Below are positions 16,556-25,100 of a stretch of 64,000 nt of DNA, in pieces. A program made the position numbers and the translations under genes. The notes under the pieces are model-generated. The model had not been told where the DNA came from. It searched no databases and was given only the letters and a program-made list of their open reading frames with translations. The stretch is from Flavivirga aquatica (lineage in GTDB: Bacteria; Bacteroidota; Bacteroidia; Flavobacteriales; Flavobacteriaceae), in contig NZ_MDJD01000054.1 in NCBI RefSeq assembly GCF_001747085.1, positions 992,001 through 1,056,000 on the forward strand, in the 5' to 3' direction. Every line of letters starts with the position of its first letter. The stretch's first letter is position 1.

Positions 16556-17392
16556 TTAAACCATTTCATATATTTCATTGAATAGTTTTTTATCCCACTT
16601 TTCTTGTTGTGAAAATGTCTTCTTCAATGTATTGTGTAACATGGAATTGAAGGCATTGTAGCCTAACCATAAATTCGGTTCCTCGTTTAGCAGTAGTGCT
16701 TCGTAGTTCAAGGTTTCAATAACTTCACGGGATTTCTTTGAAGGCTCTTCGTTTTTATCACTACATTCATATTTGAACAGCTTAGTTTTATCCAAAATTG
16801 CTTTTACAAATTCTTTTGTGTCGATGATTTTAAAGTCTTTCATCTTTTCAAATTTCTTGACGATGGTATAAAACTCATTGTTCAGGAACTTATCGAATAA
16901 GCCATTCATTCTTGGCATAATCAATTCTGTATTATTTTTGCTATGCTTTATGGAAAACTCAATTTCTGCTTGCGAAACGTGCAGTCCATTTGAGCATACT
17001 TTTCTGTAAAAACCAAAATGTCCGGAAGTCTTCTCACTACCATCATAAGAATTTTTAAATCGTAGCATGGGTAGTATTAAATCTTCCTTGTTTTTCAATT
17101 TAAACTGATTGCTATCTTCAATGATAAAATCTATTATGAAAGACCTATCATTTCTATTAACGCTTCGTTTGTGATAGTTTAGTCCAGCATCCAAAAGCAT
17201 CTGTTCCGCTTTTTTGAAGAATAATTGATTGGGAATATGGCCATAACTGTTTGATACCACATTAACGATTTTACCATTTGAGATAATGGCATTTTCAAGT
17301 CCTCTACGAGATTCCATCTGCGTGAGGCTTTTTAAGGATTTCATTTCTGAAGAAACAAAAATCTCATCTTGTTGTAAATTACTTAAATACAT
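16556..17392 (-). CDS. DUF932 domain protein
   Basis: 278 residues from the ATG at 17392 (MYLSNLQQDEIFVSSEMKSL); the frame could open 8 codons earlier at a TTG within the leader motif. The sequence fits DUF932, a phage/plasmid-related family (SNSYGHIPNQLFFKKAEQML; GHFGFYRKVCSNGLHVSQAEIEFSIKHSKN). The biochemical role is unknown; these genes are common in conjugative elements. It has its own leader copy and terminator, hence a single-gene transcript. Confidence 0.8.
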   Translation of the reverse strand: MYLSNLQQDEIFVSSEMKSLKSLTQMESRRGLENAIISNGKIVNVVSNSYGHIPNQLFFKKAEQMLLDAGLNYHKRSVNRNDRSFIIDFIIEDSNQFKLKNKEDLILPMLRFKNSYDGSEKTSGHFGFYRKVCSNGLHVSQAEIEFSIKHSKNNTELIMPRMNGLFDKFLNNEFYTIVKKFEKMKDFKIIDTKEFVKAILDKTKLFKYECSDKNEEPSKKSREVIETLNYEALLLNEEPNLWLGYNAFNSMLHNTLKKTFSQQEKWDKKLFNEIYEMV

Positions 17393-17401
17393 AATATTTG
17401 A

Positions 17402-17576
17402 TTTTAGATTAAACAATATTTAAGCTAGAACCAAACGGAAGCTGAAATCACAGCTCAAAAGGAAACGGAATAAATAAGCGTTGGATATTGCAATGGCTTT
17501 ATGCCGTAGTCTTTTGATGGGTGTATTTTACGAGTTTAACTTGCTTCACATATTGTATGAATAACTCTTTTTTTTA
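17402..17576 (-). promoter_or_regulatory. Repeated leader, copy 3, upstream of the DUF932 gene
   Basis: Nearly identical to copy 1 over AAACGGAAGCTGAAATCACA, CAGCTCAAAAGGAAACGGAA and GTAGTCTTTTGATGGGTGTA. It ends 10 nt before the start codon. Confidence 0.72.
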
Positions 17577-17632
17577 ATAACGCTCTTGTTACTAAATATA
17601 GATTAATAAAATAAAAATCAGGTATAATTTAA

Positions 17633-17670
17633 AAACTAAAAACCCTCACAATTGTGAGGGTTTTTAGTTT
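17633..17670 (-). terminator. Terminator after the ZntA-type ATPase gene
   Basis: A perfect 38-bp palindrome centred on CAATTG with a CCCTCAC/GTGAGGG core, ending in TTTTTAGTTTTTAA on the minus strand. It lies 23 nt past the stop. Confidence 0.85.
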
Positions 17671-17693
17671 ACAAAAATACGCTTCAATAAGCT

Positions 17694-19658
17694 TTAATCA
17701 ACCCATTTCATGCGCTGTAATCTAACAGCATTCAATATTGCTAACAATGCAACACCAACATCTGCAAAAACCGCTTCCCACATAGTTGCTAAACCACCTG
17801 CACCTAATATTAGAACAATTACTTTTACACCGAATGCTAATATGATATTTTGCCATACAATTTTGCGAGTGGAACGACTAATTTTAATAGCCCTAACTAC
17901 TTTTGAAGGTTGGTCTGTTTGAATAATAACATCTGCGGTTTCTATTGCGACATCACTTCCCAATCCACCCATTGCAATTCCTACATCACTTGCTGCTAAA
18001 ACTGGTGCATCATTAATGCCATCGCCTATAAAAGCAATCTTATTATTAGGGTTTTGTTTTAAAATTTCAACTTCATTTAGCTTATCTTCTGGTAACAAAC
18101 CGCCTTTAGCGATTTCGATATTTAACTCGGAAGCTACTTTTTGAGTAATGGAATCCTTATCGCCAGAGAGCATCATTATATTTTTGACACCTACTTTATG
18201 TAATGCTGTAATCGTTTCTTTTGCATCCTCTTTTAATTCATCTGCAATAACCACATAGCCTGCAAATGTATTGTCTATAGATACCAAAACAATCGATTCT
18301 ACAATAGTTTCTGTTTCTTCTAAAACATTAATATTATTGGCTGTCATTAGGGCTTTGTTACCAACTAAAACAGTCTTACCGTTTACGATACCTTTTAGGC
18401 CTTTACCTGCTATTTCAGATACTTCTGAAGCTTCATAATCTGTACCTTCATCTTTATATTCTAAAATGGCTTTTGCGATTGGATGTGTGGATTGTTCTTC
18501 CATCGCCATCAGGTATTTCATAAACTCTTTCTCATCCCAATTGATAGCTTCAATCTTTTTAATTTTAAAGACGCCTTTCGTAACCGTCCCTGTCTTATCC
18601 ATTACCAATGTATTTATCTTGGTCATGGCATCTAAAAATGAAGCGCCTTTAAACAAAATTCCGTTTTTTGAAGCTGCTCCCAATCCCCCGAAATAACCCA
18701 ACGGAATGGATATAACCAAAGCACAAGGACAAGAAATTACCAAGAAAATTAAGGCTCTGTATAACCAATCTCTAAACACATAATCATCTACAAAAAAGTA
18801 TGGTAAAAATGTAACTGCAATAGCTAGAAACACAACTATTGGCGTATAAATTCGAGCAAATTGTCTAATGAATAATTCTGTTTTCGATTTACGAGCTGTT
18901 GCATTCTGCACCATATCGAGGATACGTGCAATGGAACTATCCTTAAATTCTTTGGTGGTTTCTATTTCAATAACTCCATCCATATTAATACTTCCTGCAA
19001 ATACTTTTTCGCCTTTTGCAATCGTATCAGGTTTGCTTTCGCCTGTCAATGCCGCTGTATTAAATGAGCCTTTTTCGGAAAGCAGAATACCATCTAAAGG
19101 GATTTTTTCTCCAACACGGACTTGAACTTTTTCTCCAATTTCAACCGTTTCTGGGCTTACAGAAATGTAATCATTATTGCGATATACCAAAGCTTCATTA
19201 GGACGAACATCGAGCAAAGCTTTAATATTACCCTTTGCTTTATTTACTGCTGCACTCTGAAATAATTCTCCAACCGCATAGAATAACATTACTGCTACTC
19301 CTTCAGGGTATTCGCCAATCACGAATGCACCTATGGTTGCTATAGACATTAAGAAAAACTCTGTAAAAACATCTCCTTTTTTAATGCTTTTCCACCCTTC
19401 CTTTATAACAGGAAAACCTACGGGAATATATGCCATAACATACCAAAGTATGCGAATCCATCCTTTAAAATATGGGAACATATCGAAATAGTCGATTGCA
19501 ATACCAATCATTAACATTACAAAACTGAAAATTGCCGGCAAATAAATATTAAACTTCCCTATGTTCTCTGAACTACTATGATTGTGACCATCGTTTTGAT
19601 TGTGATCTATTTCAGAATTTGGTTTTATATCTCGTAAATTGACTTTCTTTTTTTTCAT
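17694..19658 (-). CDS. ZntA/CadA-type heavy-metal P-type ATPase
   Basis: 654 residues, an inner-membrane exporter of divalent soft metals (Zn/Cd/Pb/Co class). The TGES actuator loop is at 205-208, the CPC metal site at 310-312, and the phosphorylation loop DKTGT at 354-358. The last membrane segments hold KVIVLILGAGG and FADVGVALL; a Lys and an Asp there are typical of the Zn class. The usual N-terminal HMA domain is missing; instead there is a short His-rich lead (HNQNDGHNHSS). It is the last gene of the merTP operon, behind a strong terminator. Confidence 0.9.
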   Translation of the reverse strand: MKKKKVNLRDIKPNSEIDHNQNDGHNHSSSENIGKFNIYLPAIFSFVMLMIGIAIDYFDMFPYFKGWIRILWYVMAYIPVGFPVIKEGWKSIKKGDVFTEFFLMSIATIGAFVIGEYPEGVAVMLFYAVGELFQSAAVNKAKGNIKALLDVRPNEALVYRNNDYISVSPETVEIGEKVQVRVGEKIPLDGILLSEKGSFNTAALTGESKPDTIAKGEKVFAGSINMDGVIEIETTKEFKDSSIARILDMVQNATARKSKTELFIRQFARIYTPIVVFLAIAVTFLPYFFVDDYVFRDWLYRALIFLVISCPCALVISIPLGYFGGLGAASKNGILFKGASFLDAMTKINTLVMDKTGTVTKGVFKIKKIEAINWDEKEFMKYLMAMEEQSTHPIAKAILEYKDEGTDYEASEVSEIAGKGLKGIVNGKTVLVGNKALMTANNINVLEETETIVESIVLVSIDNTFAGYVVIADELKEDAKETITALHKVGVKNIMMLSGDKDSITQKVASELNIEIAKGGLLPEDKLNEVEILKQNPNNKIAFIGDGINDAPVLAASDVGIAMGGLGSDVAIETADVIIQTDQPSKVVRAIKISRSTRKIVWQNIILAFGVKVIVLILGAGGLATMWEAVFADVGVALLAILNAVRLQRMKWVD

Positions 19659-19688
19659 TTGGTTTCCTTACTTATTGAAATTATTTTG

Positions 19689-19898
19689 TTAGCAGCAGCA
19701 GTTTTTTCCTTTTTGAATTGGCGGACATGGAACCGTTCCAAAAGAACAATACACACAACAATCTCCTTCATTCGGTTTCAAAACCGTTTTACATTTCTCG
19801 CATTCGTAGAAAAACTGACAAGCGTTTGTTGGCATCTCTTCAACCTTTTTATGTTTGCAATTTGGACAAGTAATTTCTGATTTTAATATGACTTCCAT
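19689..19898 (-). CDS. GDCCVxC-motif cysteine-rich protein
   Basis: 69 residues, 13 of them cysteines. The motif GDCCVYC is at 45-51, preceded by CPNC (11-14) and CEKC and followed by a terminal CCC. This defines the GDCCVxC family, small soluble metal-binding proteins found beside mercury or heavy-metal transporters. It probably binds or passes metal between MerTP and the ATPase. The stop of merTP and the start here overlap by 1 nt. Confidence 0.85.
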   Translation of the reverse strand: MEVILKSEITCPNCKHKKVEEMPTNACQFFYECEKCKTVLKPNEGDCCVYCSFGTVPCPPIQKGKNCCC

Positions 19899-20494
19899 TA
19901 ATTCTGTTTTTTGTTAATTACTTTATAACCTGTTGCGTTAATTGCAATTTCAACTTCAGTTTCATTGGTTTTAGTTCTGTCGAACTCAACAACTGCATTT
20001 CCATTTTCGTAGGACGCTTTTGAGCTTAGAATTCCATTAAGTTTATTTACTTCGTGATTTACATGCTCTTCACAACTCGTACAAGTCATTCCGCTAATTT
20101 GAAATTTAGTTGTTTTAATGTCCGATTTGTCAACTACGACTATTTGCTTCTCTGTATTTGAGTAAAAAAATTTTGAATAAAATGGAAAAGCCAACATCAC
20201 AATTGCAAAAACAGTTACTATTCCTAAAAACGCTTTTGACTGTATAAATTTCGAGTTTTCTTCAGTATCACATTCGCAGTCAATTTTCTTTTGAGGTCTT
20301 AGTTTTTGATACCAAGCAAAACCAAGAATTAAAATTGTTAACCCTATTAGATAAGGTCTAAAAGGTTCTATCCAAGAAAACATTGAAGCAATCCCGCTTG
20401 TACCTGCAATCATTGCTAAAAAAGGTGTTATACAACACAATGAAGCTGCGATTGCTGAAATTAAACTCGTCCCTATTAATTTACTTTTCATCAT
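19898..20494 (-). CDS. merTP: MerTP fusion: MerT-type transporter with C-terminal HMA domain
   Basis: 198 residues. The MerT part has the paired cysteines Cys20-Cys21 in the first membrane helix and further helices to about 115, with CEC (73-75) in the loop. The MerP-like HMA domain follows, with GMTCTSC (Cys138, Cys141). MerT/MerP move Hg(II) inward in mer operons, but no merA or merR is present, so another soft metal is as likely. The promoter carries operator site A. The GDCCVxC and ZntA-type genes follow in the same operon. Confidence 0.82.
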   Translation of the reverse strand: MMKSKLIGTSLISAIAASLCCITPFLAMIAGTSGIASMFSWIEPFRPYLIGLTILILGFAWYQKLRPQKKIDCECDTEENSKFIQSKAFLGIVTVFAIVMLAFPFYSKFFYSNTEKQIVVVDKSDIKTTKFQISGMTCTSCEEHVNHEVNKLNGILSSKASYENGNAVVEFDRTKTNETEVEIAINATGYKVINKKQN

Positions 20495-20512
20495 TATTGT
20501 ACTTAATTAAAA

Positions 20513-20520
20513 CAAAGATG
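20513..20520 (-). promoter_or_regulatory. Probable -7 box of the merTP promoter
   Basis: CATCTTTG on the minus strand resembles the Bacteroidota -7 element TAnnTTTG. It lies 18 nt upstream of the merTP ATG, with the operator dyad just upstream. It differs from consensus only at the first base. Confidence 0.5.
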
Positions 20521-20531
20521 AGTTAAAATAC

Positions 20532-20550
20532 AATGCAACGGAAGTGCATT
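20532..20550. promoter_or_regulatory. Candidate Fur-family operator, site A
   Basis: AATGCAACGGAAGTGCATT, an imperfect dyad (AATGCA...TGCATT) located upstream of the merTP -7 box. It shares 14 of 19 positions with the site at 26946-26964 and sits at the same distance from the -7 box, give or take 1 bp. Confidence 0.65.
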
Positions 20551-20966
20551 TATAATCCACTACATTTATCACAAACACCTTTTACAACCAAGTTTATGTC
20601 TTCGGAAATAAAGCCATTTGGCACTTTTATTTGTGGAATTTTATGCTCGGTAAGACAAACCGTTTCGTTGCAGTTATTACAATGAAAATGTAAGTGTAAA
20701 TCGGTTTCAATATCACAGTTACAGCCTTTTTCACAAAGCGCATATTTAGTAATGCCTGTGCCATCATCTATTTGATGTACAATCGTACTTTCTTCAAATG
20801 TTTTTACTGTTCTATACAATGTAGTTCTATCTGCTTTATCAAAAGCATTTTCGATATCACTTAATGTTACTGCTACTTGTTTCTCAGCAAGAAATTTATA
20901 AATTAATAAACGCATTGCCGTAACACGTATATTTTTTGACTCTAATAATTGTTCTATGGTTTGCAT
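20550..20966 (-). CDS. Fur-family metalloregulator
   Basis: 138 residues. The N-terminal winged helix has the usual RVTAMRLLIYKFL and ADRTTLYRTVKTFEES recognition region. The metal-binding half has LHLHFHC (His91, 93, 95) and two CxxC pairs (Cys96/99 and Cys132/135) that would form the structural zinc site. It is the last gene of the czcA-czcB operon, 2 nt after czcB, so it should be made together with the pump it likely represses. The sensed metal (zinc is the simplest guess) cannot be read from sequence. Confidence 0.85.
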   Translation of the reverse strand: MQTIEQLLESKNIRVTAMRLLIYKFLAEKQVAVTLSDIENAFDKADRTTLYRTVKTFEESTIVHQIDDGTGITKYALCEKGCNCDIETDLHLHFHCNNCNETVCLTEHKIPQIKVPNGFISEDINLVVKGVCDKCSGL

Positions 20967-20968
20967 AA

Positions 20969-22174
20969 TTAATGTTCGTGTTCTGCTTCTCCTTTTTTCA
21001 TTTCAGCAATTAAATAATACGCATTATTATAAGCGAATTTTGTGGCTTTATCTTGTTCTTCAGCAAATTTAACCGCTATCCAATTACCATCTTTTTCTCC
21101 TAAAAGCACTTCAACTGGCTTAAAACTCCAATCGTCATTTTCTTTTTCTACTGAAAAGACATAAAATCTATCGCCTTCTTTTATAATTGCGCTTTCTGGC
21201 AATGCATGAGTTTCTGCGTTCTCAACTTGAATTTTACCTTTAATATACATTCCTGGAATTAGATTCCCTTTTTTGTTTTCAATTTCAGCATGGACGTGTA
21301 GTGCTTTAGGATTATCTTCAAAAGTTTTGCTTACCGAATAGATTTCTGCTGTAAGATCTTCGTCTGTATTAGATTGTAAATTGAAAATCACTTTTTGACC
21401 TTTCTTTACTTTATAAACGTCTTTTTCGAACACCATTAAATCTGCATGAACGTGATGCGTGTTTACGATTTCAAAAAGTTCGGTTTGCGGTTCTACATAT
21501 TGTCCTGTTTTTACTTCAACTTTTTGGACAAAGCCTTCTATTGGACTACGTAATGATATACTTTGAGCAATGGTTCCATTTCGTACTGATGACGTGTTTA
21601 TGTTTAATAGTCTCAATTGAGCTTCCAATCCATTTACCATAGCTTTAGAGGCATCATATTCTGCTTCGGCTTTTTGAAAACTTGCACCAGAGCCAACTCC
21701 TGCATCATATAATTTTTGCTGACGTTCATAGTTCTTCTTTAAAAAATTACTGTTGCTAAAAGCATTTAAATAATCGGTCTGCATTTTTATAATATTAGGA
21801 TGAGATAAATATGCAACCACTTGACCTTTATTAACTTTATCGCCTTCAATAACTTTTATTGATACCACATTTGCACCAACTACAGAAGTTATTGCTGCTT
21901 CGTTTTGTGGTGGTACTTCTAATGTGCCATTGGCTTCTACATAACCGCTCATATTACGCAATGCTAGGGTGTCTGTTTTCATTTTTAAGGCATCAAACTG
22001 TTGTTGTGATAGCATCACTTCTTCTTCATCACTATGAGCTTCTTCGGCTTCTGGCTTTACATCTTCATTGTGTGCATGACCATCGCCTTCTTTATGGCTT
22101 TCTTTATTTCCACAGGCAACTACTAAAAGTGAAACTGTTAGTAATGTTAAGATTATATATCGTGTGTTTTTCAT
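20969..22174 (-). CDS. czcB: CzcB-type periplasmic adaptor lipoprotein
   Basis: 401 residues. A lipobox (LLVVAC) ends the signal peptide near residue 21, then comes a His/Asp/Glu-rich stretch (HKEGDGHAHNED...EEAHSDEEE) that may bind metal. Barrel-sandwich, helical hairpin and beta-barrel parts follow (VEANGTLEVPPQNEAAITS; SPIEGFVQKVEVKTGQYV). The C-terminus GEAEHEH is again His-rich. It links the inner-membrane CzcA to the outer-membrane channel. The gene is 4 nt after the czcA stop. Confidence 0.88.
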   Translation of the reverse strand: MKNTRYIILTLLTVSLLVVACGNKESHKEGDGHAHNEDVKPEAEEAHSDEEEVMLSQQQFDALKMKTDTLALRNMSGYVEANGTLEVPPQNEAAITSVVGANVVSIKVIEGDKVNKGQVVAYLSHPNIIKMQTDYLNAFSNSNFLKKNYERQQKLYDAGVGSGASFQKAEAEYDASKAMVNGLEAQLRLLNINTSSVRNGTIAQSISLRSPIEGFVQKVEVKTGQYVEPQTELFEIVNTHHVHADLMVFEKDVYKVKKGQKVIFNLQSNTDEDLTAEIYSVSKTFEDNPKALHVHAEIENKKGNLIPGMYIKGKIQVENAETHALPESAIIKEGDRFYVFSVEKENDDWSFKPVEVLLGEKDGNWIAVKFAEEQDKATKFAYNNAYYLIAEMKKGEAEHEH

Positions 22175-22178
22175 TTTC

Positions 22179-25100
22179 TTATTTATTAAAATATTGTAGT
22201 TGAAATGTGCTTTCTAAATAATTTATTAATGCTTCTTGAGCTTGTAATTCAGATTGAATAGCTTCTTTTATGAGTTGTGTAAACCCTGTATAATCTATCT
22301 CTCCTTCTTTATAGGCAAATAAAGCCCCCAATTTTTGTTCTTTCACAAGTGGTAACACCTCATTTTTATAGAAAAACCAAGACGTTTTCCATTTTTGATA
22401 ATTCTCTTTTGATTGTACAAACTTGGATTGTACTTCTTGTTTTTTGAACTGAATGTTCGTATCAGCAATTTCCTTATCGATTTTTGCGGTTTTAACCTTT
22501 GCTTTATTTGTACCAGACAAAAAAGGAATGGAAACACCTGCTTGATAGGTATAAAACCCTGAATTACCATTTAAGTTTTGTAAACCACCTTGAAAATTTA
22601 ACTTGGGTAAATTATCTGCTTTGGCAGCTTTATATGTGGCTTCTGCTTCTGTTACCTGTAATTGTGCTATACCATATAAGGGATGTTCTTCTAAGTTAAA
22701 AGTATCAACATCAATTTCACTAGTGATTTCAAAATCATTGGGAACGGTATAGAATGTATCAGAAACCAACCATAGGTTTAACTGTTGTAATGCAATACTA
22801 TATTCACTTTTTGATTGCATAAATTTATTTTGAATCTGTAAAGCTTGATTTTTAGCTGCTGAATATTCTAACCTTGAAATCGCTTCTACTTCATAATTTA
22901 ATGCTACTGCTTTTTCAAAATTGGTATAAATTGAATCTAACTCTCTGTATAAATTATAATTCCTTTTACTCTGCAAGGCATTTGCCCAGGCTTTTTTCAC
23001 TTCCAATTCTAAATCTAATTCTGAAAGTTGAAACGCTTTTTGAGCTAGTTGAATGCGTTGTTCTTGCAATCGTTTTTTTGCAGAAATACCAAACACATCA
23101 ATGTTGCTTTGACCAATTCCTATAGTTGTATAAATACCATTTCTGTTATTAATTTCCTCGCCTCCAGTAAAAATTTGAGTCGTTCCAAAATCATAAGCTG
23201 TACTTTTTAACTGCTCTTGTTTGCTGATTTCTAATTGCTTTTGTTTTAAAAGTGGAAAATTTTCTTTTGATAATTTAACCGCTTCATTCATCGAAATGAT
23301 TGGCAACGTATCGTTAACTTCTTGGGCGTTTCCTGTTATTGGTAACAAAAACATAAAAGCTACCATAGCAGTAACTGTAATCACTTTTTTGTCTGCTCTA
23401 AACTTGAATGATTTGTTTTCTACCCAATGATATAATATAGGTAAAACGAACAATGTTAATAGTGTAGATGTTAATAAACCACCAATTACAACCGTTGCTA
23501 AAGGCCGTTGTACTTCTGCACCAGCTGATGCCGAAATTGCCATAGGTAAAAAGCCTAAAACATCTGTAAAAGCGGTTAGCATAATTGGTCTAATTCTTCG
23601 TTTTGTTCCCTCTATAATTCTATCTTTAAGATTGGTAACACCTTCATCTTTCAACTCATTCAAATCACTAATCATTACTAATCCATTTAAAACCGCAACA
23701 CCAAATAAAACGATAAAACCGACTCCTGCCGAAATACTAAATGGCATATCTCGTAACCACAACGCTACGACACCACCAATGGTTGCCATAGGAATTGCGA
23801 TATAAATCATTAAGGTTTGTGGCAATGATTTTAAAGCAAAATAAATAAGTACAAAAATGAGCAATAACGCAATTGGTACAACTGTTTGCAGTCTATTACT
23901 AGCACGTTCTAAATTTTCAAAAGCACCACCATAACGAATAAAATAACCTGATGGCAACTCTAGTTTAGCATCTAACTTGGATTTTATTTCTGTTACCAAT
24001 GATTTTACATCACGTCCCCTTACATTAATACCAACATAGGTTCTTCTGTTTGTATTATCCCTACTTATTTGCATTGGACCGGCTTTGTAGCTTATATCTG
24101 CAACTTCCCGAAGTGGAATTTGAGTACCAGACGGTAAGTTGATGTACAAATTTTGAACATCTGAAATATCCTTTCGATTTTGGGAATTTAATCTTACTAC
24201 TAAATCGAATCGTTTTTCGCCTTCAAAAATAATTCCTGCTGTACCACCTGCAAAAGCCGATTGCACAATTTGATTTAAGGTGTTTATTTGCAGTCCGTAT
24301 TGGGCTAATTTATTTCTATTGTAAGTAATAGTCATTTGTGGCAACCCTGTTGTGGCTTCGGCTTTCATATCTCCAATACCTTCAGTTCCTGCAATGATTT
24401 TGGATATTTCTTCTGCTTTTTGAGACAGGACATTTATATCTTCTCCATAAAGTTTTATGGCAATGTCTTCTCTAACACCTTCCAGCAATTCATTAAAACG
24501 CATTTCGATAGGTTGTGTAAATTCATAGTTAACACCTGGAACCATTTCTACCGCTTCTTTCATCTTCTCTATTAATTCATCTTTTGTAGTGGCTGTTGTC
24601 CATTCGCTTTTTGGTTTTAAAATCACAAAAACATCGGCTAAATCCATTGGCATTGGGTCTGTTGGGATTTCTGCAACACCAATTCGACTTACAATTTTTT
24701 CGACTTCTGGAAACTTTGCTTTTACAATTTGTTCAATTTTTGTGGTCGTTTCAATCGTTTCTGTAAGCGAGCTTCCAGGTTTTAAAATGGCGTGAAATGC
24801 AATATCTCCTTCATCGAGTTGTGGGATGAATTCGCCTCCCATTCGACTAAACATAAAAACTGTTAGTCCGAATAGCACGACTGCAATGCCTATAATCCAT
24901 TTTCCTTTTTGTATCGCTTTAACTAATAAAGGTTGGTATTTTTCTTCTACCCAATGCACAAATTTATCGCCATAAGATTCTTTGTCTGACTTTGGTGCTC
25001 TTAAAACCAAGGCAGACATCATTGGCACATACGTCAAACAAAGTACCATTGCACCAATCATTGCAAAAATGAAAGTCAATGCCATCGGTTTGAACATTTT

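Noticed and set aside
14247-17576. Triplicate blocks considered as insertion sequences or MITEs
   Set aside because: No terminal inverted repeats, no target-site duplications, always in the same place and orientation before a start codon; regulatory leader fits better.
19898-20494. Calling the merTP operon a mercury-resistance operon
   Set aside because: No merA, merR or merB in the window, and the operon has a ZntA-type ATPase and a Fur-type operator.
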